Shown piece by piece: positions 29,126 through 37,864 of a stretch of DNA of 64,000 bases. Made by a program: the position numbers and the translations under genes. The notes beneath the pieces were generated by a model. The model was not told the DNA's origin. It did no database searches and worked only from the letters and a program-made list of their open reading frames with translations. The DNA lies in contig JBBRQI010000004.1 of NCBI GenBank assembly GCA_038226665.1, forward strand, positions 62,001 to 126,000, given 5' to 3'. Position 1 is the stretch's first letter, and the number at the start of each line of letters is the position of its first letter. This stretch comes from SZAS-103 sp038226665 (lineage in GTDB: Bacteria > Pseudomonadota > Gammaproteobacteria > Xanthomonadales > Xanthomonadaceae).

Positions 29126-30763
29126 TCACGGTTTCTCATCCTCCATGAACGGATACTGGTAGCTCGTAGCCGGCACGAAGGTTTCCTTGATGCTGCGCGG
29201 ATTGATCCAGCGGAGCAGGTTGAGGATCGAGCCGGCCTTGTCGTTGGTGCCGGACGCGCGGCCGCCACCGAACGGCTGCTGGCCGACGACTGCGCCAGTG
29301 GGCTTGTCATTGATGTAGAAGTTGCCGGCCGCGTTGCGCAAGCGTTCGAGGCCTTGTTGGATTGCGTAGCGATCCTGCGCGAAGATCGCGCCGGTCAATG
29401 CATACGGGCTGGTGCGATCGACGATGTCGAGCGTCTCGCTCCATTTCATTTCATCGTATACGTGCAGCGTGAGCACCGGCCCGAACAATTCGTCGCACAG
29501 CGTGCGGTATGCGGGATTGGTGGTGACGATCACGGTGGGGCGCACGAAGTAGCCGACCGAATCGTCGTACTGGCCGCCGACGAGAATCGATGCGTCGCCG
29601 GATGCTTTTGCTTCGTCGATCGCCGCCTTCTGCGTCTTGAAGCTCGATGCGTCGATCACCGCGCCCATGAAGTTTCCGAAGTCGGCGACGTCGCCCATCT
29701 TGATGCTCTCGACCTGCGCGACCAGCATGTCCCTGACCTTCGGCCACAGGTTGCTCGGCACGTACACGCGGCTCGCGGCGGAACATTTCTGGCCCTGGTA
29801 TTCGAACGCGCCGCGAGTGATCGCGGTAGTCAGCGCAACGGCGTCTGCGCTCGGATGCGCGATGATGAAATCCTTGCCGCCGGTTTCGCCGACTAGGCGC
29901 GGGTAACTGGTGTACTTGTCGATGTTGTCGCCGACCGTGCGCCACATCTGGTGGAACACTTTCGTCGAGCCGGTGAAGTGGATGCCGGCGAGGTGCTTGC
30001 TGTTGAGCACCGGATTGCCGATGTCGCCGCCTTGGCCGGTGACGAGGTTGATCACGCCGTCGGGCAGGCCGGCTTCCTTGAACAATTTCATCAGGAAGTG
30101 CGCGCTGTAGACTGATGTGCTCGCCGGTTTCCAGAGCACGGAGTTGCCGCACAGCGCGGGCGCGGTCGGCAGGTTTCCGGCGATCGAGGTGAAGTTGAAC
30201 GGAGAGACTGCGAACACGAAGCCTTCGAGCGGGCGATGTTCGAGGCGATTCCAGATGCCCGGCGAACTCTGCGGCTGCTCGCGCAGCAGTTGTTCGTAGA
30301 ACGCGACGTTGAAGCGGAAGAAGTCGATGAGTTCGCACGCGCTGTCGATCTCGGCCTGGTGGCAGGTCTTGCTCTGGCCGAGCATCGTCGATGCGTTCAA
30401 CACATCGCGATACGGACCCTGCAGCAATTCGCCGGCTTTCAGGAACACCGCAGCGCGCGCTTCCCACGGCAGGTTCGCCCAATCCTTCTGCGCGCGCACC
30501 GCAGCGCGGATCGCCATCTGCACTTCGGCTTCGCCGCCCTGGTGGAAATCGGCGAGCACGTGCGCGTGCCGATGCGGCATCACCGAATGGCCGAGCTTGC
30601 TGGTGCGCACGTCCTTGCCGTCGATGACGAGCGGAATCTCGATTTTTTCAGCCGACATTTCCGTGAGCTTTTTCTTGAGGCTCGCGCGTTCCGGCGATCC
30701 TGGCGCGTAGCCTTTCACCGGCTCATTGAGTGGAGTCGGAACTTTCGAGATAGCGAGGGACAT
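29126..30763 (-). CDS. pruA: 1-pyrroline-5-carboxylate dehydrogenase
   Basis: This aldehyde dehydrogenase oxidises L-glutamate-gamma-semialdehyde to glutamate with NAD, the second step of proline (and arginine) breakdown. The ATG at 30763 follows AGGAG by 7 bases; 545 residues. It is the stand-alone type also found in mitochondria (ALDH4A1-like, about 540 residues), not the fused PutA: it starts with NEPVKGYAPGSPER, and has FNFTSIAGNLP, the EYQGQKCSAASR catalytic cysteine segment and GAVVGQQPFGGGRASGTNDK. No proline dehydrogenase gene is adjacent. Cytoplasmic. Confidence 0.94.
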   Translation of the reverse strand: MSLAISKVPTPLNEPVKGYAPGSPERASLKKKLTEMSAEKIEIPLVIDGKDVRTSKLGHSVMPHRHAHVLADFHQGGEAEVQMAIRAAVRAQKDWANLPWEARAAVFLKAGELLQGPYRDVLNASTMLGQSKTCHQAEIDSACELIDFFRFNVAFYEQLLREQPQSSPGIWNRLEHRPLEGFVFAVSPFNFTSIAGNLPTAPALCGNSVLWKPASTSVYSAHFLMKLFKEAGLPDGVINLVTGQGGDIGNPVLNSKHLAGIHFTGSTKVFHQMWRTVGDNIDKYTSYPRLVGETGGKDFIIAHPSADAVALTTAITRGAFEYQGQKCSAASRVYVPSNLWPKVRDMLVAQVESIKMGDVADFGNFMGAVIDASSFKTQKAAIDEAKASGDASILVGGQYDDSVGYFVRPTVIVTTNPAYRTLCDELFGPVLTLHVYDEMKWSETLDIVDRTSPYALTGAIFAQDRYAIQQGLERLRNAAGNFYINDKPTGAVVGQQPFGGGRASGTNDKAGSILNLLRWINPRSIKETFVPATSYQYPFMEDEKP

Positions 30764-30955
30764 GGGTGGCTCCTGGGGAAGGCCGCCATTGTAAACCGCA
30801 GCCACCTCGCGCCGGACTGCTGTTCAAGTGGTTTGCATGGGCGGATCAGCGGGAGATCGTTCGCGATCGACCTGGATTCGCGTTGTGCGTAAGCGAGCCA
30901 GAACCATCGCAGGTCTCTGTAGCCTTGCCAGTCTTGAGCCGTGCCGCGCACGCAG

Positions 30956-31732
30956 TTACGGCCTCGGATCGGTACCGGAGACCTTGTCCGCAAGGCGCAC
31001 CATCGCGGTTGCCGCGCTGACGAATTCCGACGGCATCATCACGATGGTCATCGTGTTTTGCTCGGCGCCGACTTCGGTCAGCATCTGCATCCTGCGCAAT
31101 TCGATCGCCATCGGCGTCTGCGCCATCTTGGTGGCCGCTTCGGTCAGTTTCAGGGCGGCTTCGAATTCGGCTTCGGCCTTGATGATGCGCGCGCGCTTCT
31201 CTCGGTGTGCTTCTGCTTCCTGCGCCATCGCGCGCTGCATCGTCTTGGGAATTTCCACATCCTTGATCTGCACGCGATCAACCGCCACGCCCCAGGGTTC
31301 GGTGACCTTGTCGATGACCTCGCCCAGCATGTGCGAGAGTTTCTCCTGCTCTTTCAGGAGTTCGTCGAGGGAATGCTGGCCGATCACGCTGCGCAGGGTC
31401 GTCAGCGCGGTCTGGCGCACGGCATCTTCATAGGAAGCGACCTGCACGATCGCGTTCTCGGGATTGACCACCCTGAACCAGACCACGGCGCGTACCTTCA
31501 CAGGCACGTTGTCATTGGTCATCGTTTCCTGCGGTTCGATGTCCTGGGTGATGACGCGGATGTCGATTACCATCATGCGGTCGAAGACCGGCACGATCCA
31601 GGTCAGGCCCGGCTCGCGGATGCCATGGAAACGACCAAGCCGGAACACCAGCCCGCGCTGGTACTGCTGCAACACACGCAGGCCAGAGAGGACAATCATG
31701 ATGAGGAAAACAACAGGAATGAGGAATGGCAT
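30956..31732 (-). CDS. Slipin (stomatin-like SPFH membrane protein)
   Basis: The ATG at 31732 with GGGAG 7 bases upstream gives 258 residues. One N-terminal membrane helix (about 3-20) is followed by the SPFH/Band-7 domain: LQQYQRGLVFRLGRF, PGLTWIVPVFDRM, VRAVVWFRV, and the helical end EAEAHREKRARIIKAEAE. Slipins form ring-like oligomers on the membrane and are thought to help organise or protect membrane proteins. Bacterial slipin genes commonly sit beside an NfeD gene; none is seen here, which is slightly unusual. Nothing is known of specific partners. Confidence 0.93.
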   Translation of the reverse strand: MPFLIPVVFLIMIVLSGLRVLQQYQRGLVFRLGRFHGIREPGLTWIVPVFDRMMVIDIRVITQDIEPQETMTNDNVPVKVRAVVWFRVVNPENAIVQVASYEDAVRQTALTTLRSVIGQHSLDELLKEQEKLSHMLGEVIDKVTEPWGVAVDRVQIKDVEIPKTMQRAMAQEAEAHREKRARIIKAEAEFEAALKLTEAATKMAQTPMAIELRRMQMLTEVGAEQNTMTIVMMPSEFVSAATAMVRLADKVSGTDPRP

Positions 31733-31894
31733 GCGGCACTCCCTGCGGGCGGTGCCCGCGAAGTGCACGGAGTGTAGCGCGATCCGCCGGGAAGCTCCGT
31801 CCGTGCTCAGGCGGCGCTCTTCAGGCGTTGCCTATCCTGTCGGGTGCGGAGCTCGACGCCCGGTGGAAAGCGCGATGGAGCGACGCGCTCCCGA

Positions 31895-34117
31895 TCATGC
31901 CGCGACCGTGTCCCGCGAGCTGACGATCCTGAGCTGGCGGTTGTCGATCAATGCCTGCGAGCCAGCCTGCAGGCTTTGCAACAGGCTGGTGCGATCGCTG
32001 TTTTCGGTCGGGCGCAGGACGGCCCAGCCGTCGCGGCCGTTGTTCTTGACCCAGTACAGCGCGGCGTCGGCCAGTTCCACGGTCTGTTCCCAGCCCAGCT
32101 CGTACGGGGCATCGCGGAACAACGGATATTCGGCAAGGCCGATCGAACACGTCAGTGCCACGCGCACGCTCTCGCCGAGCTCGAACGCATGTTCGGCAAC
32201 CTTGCAGCGGATGCGTTCGCCAAGCCCCGACACCGCCTGGCGCGGCATCGGCCGGAACACGAGCAGGAATTCCTCGCCGCCCCAACGCACGACGTAATCG
32301 CCGGTCTGCACGAGGTCGGTCAACACCCGGGCGAACATCTGCAATGCGCGGTCGCCGAACTTGTGCCCGTAGGTATCGTTGATGCGCTTGAAATGATCGA
32401 TGTCGACGATCGCGAACACCAGCGCTTGTTCGTTGTCGCCCGAACGCAGTTGTTCGCGATCGTAGAACGCGAGGTCGATGGGCAGCTGGCTGGCGAGGTA
32501 GCGGCGATTATGCAGGCCGGTGAGCGGATCGGTCTGGCTCGCGTGCGCGAGCTGGAGATTGACGATGCGCAGCGATTCGTTCGCGCGACGTCGCGCCAGC
32601 GCATTGGCGATATGGAACGATACGAAGCTCAACAGCTCCTCGTCACGCGCGCTGTACTGGTATTCGCGATCGTAGGTCTGCACGGTGATCAGGCCGATGG
32701 TCTTGCCGTTGAGCGTCAGCGGCACGCCGAGCCAGGATGTGGCCGCGCCACCGAACAACTCGAATTCGCCAGCCGCTTCCATGGCCCGGAGGGCTGCCAC
32801 TTGCTTGCGCAACGGCTTGCCGGTACGGATGACGTATTCGCTCACGCCATGCCCGTACTTGCGCGATGCATAGCGTTCCTGCTGTTTCTCGTCGATGCTG
32901 AACGGGAAATCGATTTCCTCGCCGTTCTCCGAGAGCAATCCAACGTAGAAATTCCGCGCATCCAGCAGTTCGCTGACGATGCCGTGGATCGCACGGTAGA
33001 AACCATCCATGGTTTCGCTGGTGTTCTCGACTTCGGCGATGCGGAACAGCGCGGCCTGCAGGCGTTCGCCTTGCATGCGCTCGGAGATTTCCTGGCGCAA
33101 GGCCAGCGTGCGTTCGGCGACGCGACGTTCCATTTCCTCGGCTGCCTCGCGGCGTGCGAGCGTGGTCAGGATGTTTTGCGCGAGGTAGGCGAGCAAGGTC
33201 TGGTCGTCGTAGCTGTAGCGGATCGCCGGATCGTAACTCTGCACGACGACCGCGCCACGCACCTGGCCGTTCTCGATCATCGGCACGCCAAGCCAGTCCT
33301 CGCTTTTCGGGCCGACCACGTCGTCGCGCACGAGTTTCAATTGTTCGCGCAGCGCATTGCCCGGGCCGTGCCTCGGCAAGCCCTTGCGCAGGATTGCCAG
33401 CGTCAGCGAATTGCCCATGGTGGCCATATCGATGGCTTCGTCGGGCTTCCGCGCATTGCGATCAACGCTGTCGGCGAAATAGATGAAGCGCATCGTTTCG
33501 GGTTCGGCGGTGTAGCGGACGATGTAGAAGTTTTTCGCATACATAAGCCGGCCGACGATCTGATGCAGCTCGGCCAGCACGTCGGCCGTTTCGCGATTCG
33601 AACTCGCGCAGTCGCTGATCGCGAACAGCGCGCGTTGCAGGCGTTCTGCGCGGGCGAGGCGTTCGACATCCGTGCGCAGGCGCTCGGTCTGCAGCATCGA
33701 GTCGCAACGCAACGACAGCAGGTTCAGCGCCTCGTGCCATTCGGCCTGGCGTTGCGGGCTGGCGAGCGCATCGCGCACGCGGCGATACAGCAGAATCGCC
33801 CACGGATGGTTGCTGCGGGTCAGCGGGAAAGCGCCCTCGATGCAGTCACCGTCGCTGCTGTCCTGTTCGACCATGCCGCCACGATGACGCGCACGCGTGA
33901 GCAGGGATTCGAAGGAATGCCCGATCGGTCCCGGCGGATACGATTGCTCGGAATTTTCCTGGCCCGGCTCGGTGTTCCAGGCCAGTTGCACCCACTCGCA
34001 GCCCAGCGTGCGCAGGTGCCGTACTGCCGTTCCGGCAAGGCCGTACATGTCCTGGCTCCCGAGCAGGGAGCGGAAGAAGGACTCGGTTTCACGCACCATT
34101 TGCGGCTGCTGGGACAT
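31895..34117 (-). CDS. Diguanylate cyclase with GAF sensor modules
   Basis: This predicted enzyme makes cyclic di-GMP from two GTP. Start taken at the ATG at 34117 (GAGG 4-5 bases upstream), 740 residues; a TTG at 34141 in frame is possible. The N-terminal 160 residues are a diverged sensor-like part. Two GAF modules follow (about 175-330 and 355-540), each ending in WLGVP...G.I.VQ(S/T)YD and (E/T)LL.(F/Y)...(H/N)I. The GGDEF domain (about 560-720) has DIDHFKRINDTYGH and the active-site GGEEF. There is no RxxD inhibitory site five residues before the GGEEF. No membrane segment, so a cytoplasmic sensor. The GAF modules are closely related to those at 13384-15387 and 42182-45112. Confidence 0.92.
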   Translation of the reverse strand: MSQQPQMVRETESFFRSLLGSQDMYGLAGTAVRHLRTLGCEWVQLAWNTEPGQENSEQSYPPGPIGHSFESLLTRARHRGGMVEQDSSDGDCIEGAFPLTRSNHPWAILLYRRVRDALASPQRQAEWHEALNLLSLRCDSMLQTERLRTDVERLARAERLQRALFAISDCASSNRETADVLAELHQIVGRLMYAKNFYIVRYTAEPETMRFIYFADSVDRNARKPDEAIDMATMGNSLTLAILRKGLPRHGPGNALREQLKLVRDDVVGPKSEDWLGVPMIENGQVRGAVVVQSYDPAIRYSYDDQTLLAYLAQNILTTLARREAAEEMERRVAERTLALRQEISERMQGERLQAALFRIAEVENTSETMDGFYRAIHGIVSELLDARNFYVGLLSENGEEIDFPFSIDEKQQERYASRKYGHGVSEYVIRTGKPLRKQVAALRAMEAAGEFELFGGAATSWLGVPLTLNGKTIGLITVQTYDREYQYSARDEELLSFVSFHIANALARRRANESLRIVNLQLAHASQTDPLTGLHNRRYLASQLPIDLAFYDREQLRSGDNEQALVFAIVDIDHFKRINDTYGHKFGDRALQMFARVLTDLVQTGDYVVRWGGEEFLLVFRPMPRQAVSGLGERIRCKVAEHAFELGESVRVALTCSIGLAEYPLFRDAPYELGWEQTVELADAALYWVKNNGRDGWAVLRPTENSDRTSLLQSLQAGSQALIDNRQLRIVSSRDTVAA

Positions 34118-34228
34118 CGGCCTCGACGTCTTGAAATCCAAAAGTCAGTGTAGCAGCCGGATGCGGTTATCCGCCCGCCAGTCCCGTGCGGAACGACCTT
34201 TCAGCGATTGACCCGCTGTTATCTCTGG

Positions 34229-36337
34229 CTATCCGTGCAAAGCCGTCCGGCTAAGGCGGGTGATCCATGCATACATCGCCGTGATGGCCACCACGAAGGC
34301 GATGCCGCCGACCCAGACCGCAGGCGCAAAGCCGAGCAGCCACGGCTTGTTCGCGAAATCGTCACTCATGAGCGACAGCGGAAAATCGTGGTTCGAGAAA
34401 CCGAGTTGCTCCGAGAAGCCGACCAGGGCCGCCACCAGCACGCCGATCAAGCCTTCACCGACGATCATGCCCGATGCGAGCAGCACGCCAAGCTGCTTGG
34501 TCGATTCGGGGTTCTTCGAGGTGCGATCCGCATTGCGGTCGAACCACCAGCCAATGACCGCGCCGACAACCACCATCAGCGTGCTCTGGGTCGGCAGGTA
34601 GATGCCGAGACCGACCGCGAGTGGCGCGAGATGCACGGACTTCGTGGTGTTCCGCAGGATGATGTCGAGGATGATCGCGGCGACGCCGATGCCGGCGCCG
34701 ATCTCGATCAGGCTCCAGTCGATGTGGTTGGTGATCACGCCATTCGCAAGCGCCGAGATCAGGCCGGCCTGCGGAGCCGCAAGCGCGTGCGCAGGATCGG
34801 CTCCCGGCGCGCCGGTGAATCCGTACGCACGATTGAGCAGGTCGAGGATGGGCGGAATGATCGCAGCGCCGGCCAGCACGCCGATCACCAGCGCCCATTG
34901 CTGCTTCGCCGGCGTGGCATCGACGAGTTGCCCGGTCTTGAGATCCTGCAGGTTGTTGTTCGCGATCGCCGCGACGGTGAACACGATCGAGGTGACGAAC
35001 AGAGCGAACGCAACCAATGCATTCTGGCTGTCGGCAGGCAGCGACCCGCGGACACCCACCACCAGCAGCAATGCGGCGCCGATCACGACGATGATGCCGA
35101 TGCCCGACAACGGGCTGTTCGACGAACCGATCAGGCCGGCCATGTAACCGCAGACCGCAGACACGAAGAAGCTCATCAGCACGATGAAGACGACGCCACC
35201 ACCGACCAGCAGCCACAGATGGTCGCCCAGGCCGTGGCCGGCTGTGGTCGCGAAATTCCACAGGAGGTATCCGATCGGGAACATGCAGGCGAGGCTGATC
35301 AGGCCGACCTGGCCGATCGGGATATCCTGCTCGGTGCGCGGCAACGAACCGGCATTGCCAGCTGCGCGAACGCGCGACGCCGCCATCGCCGAGGACAACC
35401 CGCTCGCAACGGGCTTGACCAGCTTCAACAAGGTCCAGATCGCCGCGACGCCGATCGTGCCGGCACCGACGAAACGCACCTTGTGGCTCCACGTCGCGCC
35501 TGCGAGATCGGCGATTGCAGCGCCGGTGCCAGGATCGAGTGCGGAAAAATGCGGGACGCCCCAGCCCCAGCCGATCAACGCCCCCACCAGCATCGCGATG
35601 CCGACCCACAGGCCAACCAGGTGACCGATCCCGAACAGCGCAAACGACAGCAAGAAATCGAAACCGGTCACGCCGCCCCCGGCATCTGCGCCGCTGCTGC
35701 CGACGCGAAAATACTTCACGACATCGCCCGCGAAGACCCGCGTCGCAACAATCAATGCGAATGCTGCCGAAGCGATCGAACCCCACACGACCGCGAGCAG
35801 CCCGGCACGGTTTTCTGCGGCTGCGGTCGCTGAATGGCCTTCTTCACCGGCCCCAACTTTCAGCACCTCGGCGCAAGCCAGGCCTTCCGGATATGGCAGG
35901 TCTGAGTTGGTCACCAGCGCGCGCCGCAGCGGGATCGAATACATCACGCCGAGGATGCCGCCGAGCGCGCAGACCGAGAACGATTCCCAGTAGGGGAATG
36001 CCTGCAACCAATCGGACTTGCCGGACCACCAGCCGATCATGATCAGGCCCGGCAGCACGAAGATGATCGACGACAGCGTGCCGGCCGCCGAGGCCACGGT
36101 CTGCACGATGTTGTTTTCCTGGATCGTCGCGTCCTTGAAGTAGCGCAGGATCGCCATCGAAATGACCGCTGCGGGAATCGAGGTCGCGAAGGTTAGTCCG
36201 GCCTTGAGTCCGAAATAAACGTTCGCGGCGGTGAACAGAAGTGTGATGACGATGCCGATGACGATTCCGCGGAGAGTGAACTCCTTGCGCGGCGTTGCAT
36301 CGATCGGTGGCGCAGTGTTCACGGCTAGGCTGGGCAT
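34229..36337 (-). CDS. OPT-family oligopeptide transporter
   Basis: The ATG at 36337 (MPSLAVNT) gives 702 residues; upstream in-frame sequence is arginine- and cysteine-rich and not family-like. About 14-16 hydrophobic segments span the chain, as expected for the OPT superfamily, with the N-terminal signature KEFTLRGIVIGIVITLLFTAANVYFGLKAGLTF and the SDLPYPEGLACAEVLK motif. Family members import oligopeptides or metal chelates using the proton gradient; substrates for the bacterial branch are largely unknown. The gene is single, on the minus strand, and divergent from the hydroxylase-family gene with 161 bases between. Confidence 0.93.
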   Translation of the reverse strand: MPSLAVNTAPPIDATPRKEFTLRGIVIGIVITLLFTAANVYFGLKAGLTFATSIPAAVISMAILRYFKDATIQENNIVQTVASAAGTLSSIIFVLPGLIMIGWWSGKSDWLQAFPYWESFSVCALGGILGVMYSIPLRRALVTNSDLPYPEGLACAEVLKVGAGEEGHSATAAAENRAGLLAVVWGSIASAAFALIVATRVFAGDVVKYFRVGSSGADAGGGVTGFDFLLSFALFGIGHLVGLWVGIAMLVGALIGWGWGVPHFSALDPGTGAAIADLAGATWSHKVRFVGAGTIGVAAIWTLLKLVKPVASGLSSAMAASRVRAAGNAGSLPRTEQDIPIGQVGLISLACMFPIGYLLWNFATTAGHGLGDHLWLLVGGGVVFIVLMSFFVSAVCGYMAGLIGSSNSPLSGIGIIVVIGAALLLVVGVRGSLPADSQNALVAFALFVTSIVFTVAAIANNNLQDLKTGQLVDATPAKQQWALVIGVLAGAAIIPPILDLLNRAYGFTGAPGADPAHALAAPQAGLISALANGVITNHIDWSLIEIGAGIGVAAIILDIILRNTTKSVHLAPLAVGLGIYLPTQSTLMVVVGAVIGWWFDRNADRTSKNPESTKQLGVLLASGMIVGEGLIGVLVAALVGFSEQLGFSNHDFPLSLMSDDFANKPWLLGFAPAVWVGGIAFVVAITAMYAWITRLSRTALHG

Positions 36338-36498
36338 CGTCGGTTCCGGGATTCGTCGGCAGGACGCGCCGTGGCGCGCGGTCAGGTTGCGAACATAGCA
36401 AATCGGCACAAATGACGCGCACACTGTCTTGCGCGACGGCGTCAACCGCAGGTCGTTGGCGTACGTTGGAGTTCGGAGGATTAGACCGAGGCGACGCC

Positions 36499-37296
36499 AT
36501 GAGTCCGACCATCAAGTCCGTGATCGCTGCTTTTTTCGTGCTGCTGGTCGCTTTCCGCCTGCTCGAACTGCTGCGGCCACAGGCGCAGCGGTTGCGAATA
36601 CTGCGTCGCGGGTTCTGGACCGATCTCAGCTATTGGGCGTTCACGCCGCTGCTTGCGCGCGCAGTGACCGGCGTCAGCGTGGCGATCGTGCTGGTTCCGG
36701 TCGCCTATGCGATCTACGGCAGGATCGACCGCGATCTGATCATGCACGGATACGGCCCGGTGTCGCGCCTGCCGCTATGGGCCCAGGGAATCGGCATCCT
36801 GCTGGTCGGCGAAGTGATCGGTTACTGGATGCATCGCTGGTTCCACACGTCGCGACTGTGGAAGTTCCACGCCGTGCATCATTCGTCGGTCGACCTCGAC
36901 TGGCTGTCGTCGGTGCGCCTGCATCCGGCCAACGACGTGGTGATGCGGATCGCATCGACCTTGCCGATTCTGGTGCTGGGTTTCGCGCCGATCGCGGTGG
37001 CCGGTGTCATGCCGATGCTGACCTTGTTCGCGATCCTGCTCCACGCAAACGTCGATTGGGACTGGGGACCGCTGCGCGGCGTGATCGCGTCGCCGCGCTT
37101 CCATCGCTGGCACCACACCGATGAAGCAGCTGGACGCGACAAGAATTTCGCGGGATTCCTGCCGGTGCTGGACAAGATCTTCGGCACCTACTACATGCCG
37201 AACGACGCGCGGCCGACCTCGTTCGGGACCACTACGCCGGTGCCAAGCGACTTGCTGCGGCAGCTCGCATTTCCGTTCCGGGTTACAAGGACTTAG
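36499..37296 (+). CDS. Fatty acid hydroxylase/sterol desaturase family protein
   Basis: Start at the ATG at 36499, with GAGG 7 bases upstream; 265 residues. The protein has about five membrane segments and the three histidine clusters that bind the di-iron centre: HRWFH followed by FHAVHHS (about 114-130), HAN, and HRWHHTDE (about 203-212). Family members oxidise lipid chains (hydroxylation or desaturation) using oxygen and electrons from a reductase. The true lipid substrate is unknown. The stop codon lies within the first copy of a short repeated element that continues beyond the gene. Confidence 0.9.
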   Translation: MSPTIKSVIAAFFVLLVAFRLLELLRPQAQRLRILRRGFWTDLSYWAFTPLLARAVTGVSVAIVLVPVAYAIYGRIDRDLIMHGYGPVSRLPLWAQGIGILLVGEVIGYWMHRWFHTSRLWKFHAVHHSSVDLDWLSSVRLHPANDVVMRIASTLPILVLGFAPIAVAGVMPMLTLFAILLHANVDWDWGPLRGVIASPRFHRWHHTDEAAGRDKNFAGFLPVLDKIFGTYYMPNDARPTSFGTTTPVPSDLLRQLAFPFRVTRT

Positions 37297-37432
37297 GAAG
37301 TCCACACAGGCACCCGCCCGATTGCTGCCGACCTACACGGATTTAGGATGTGCACACAGGCGCCGGGAGCGCTTGCCGTCGACCTACACGGATGTAGGAA
37401 GTGCATACCAGGCGCCGGGAGCGCCTGCCGCC
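37281..37432. repeat. Three tandem copies of a 50-base palindromic (REP-like) element
   Basis: Copies run at about 37281-37329 (diverged), 37330-37380 and 37381-37432. The two better ones share GACCTACACGGAT.TAGGA.GTGCA....GGCGCCGGGAGCGC.TGCCG. Within each, CCTACA and TGTAGG (copy 3) form a short inverted repeat around CGGA, so the RNA or DNA can fold into hairpins. The first copy overlaps the last codons and the TAG of the hydroxylase-family gene. The rest of the gap to 37550 shows nothing else I can name. Confidence 0.65.
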
Positions 37433-37550
37433 GGCGCGACCAGCGGTAGCTTCGCCGCGCTGCGCGGCACGTCTGGAGGCCACGAGGCGAGTCGCGCGTG
37501 CCAGAATCGGCGTCGAATCGTCTGTCGACGCAACCTGCACGGAGCAATCC

Positions 37551-37808
37551 ATGAACCCCGCCGAAGAAACCAACCTGCGCGCCGAGGTCACCGTGCTGCG
37601 CGAACTCATGAAGTGCCTGATCGGCATGTTGCCCAACGACAAGGCCATCACCGATGCGCTCGACGCGACTTCGAAGCGCGTCGTCGAACTCGCCCCGCAA
37701 TACACGCAGGAACGCGTGTCGTTGCAGCGCGCGATCAACCTCATCGCTCCGCTCGCAATTCCGCGGCGCGCCTCGTCGTCCTCGACTCTTCTCGACGACG
37801 ACGACTGA
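37551..37808 (+). CDS. Small hypothetical protein
   Basis: The ATG at 37551 follows ACGGAGC by 6 bases and gives 85 residues: MNPAEETNLRAEVTVLREL, a Cys-containing helix, and a low-complexity end with a serine run and four aspartates. It appears to be a short, mainly helical cytoplasmic protein. I do not recognise the family. The codon use fits that of true genes here. It converges on the ABC exporter gene with 56 bases between. Confidence 0.6.
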   Translation: MNPAEETNLRAEVTVLRELMKCLIGMLPNDKAITDALDATSKRVVELAPQYTQERVSLQRAINLIAPLAIPRRASSSSTLLDDDD

Positions 37809-37864
37809 TCGTTCAGCGGGATTTGACGGTTACGACGCCGCGCCGGCTGCAGCATCGAGACACC

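Noticed and set aside
37281..37432. Possible CRISPR array
   Set aside because: The copies are directly adjacent, diverged and palindromic, with no unique spacers and no cas genes.
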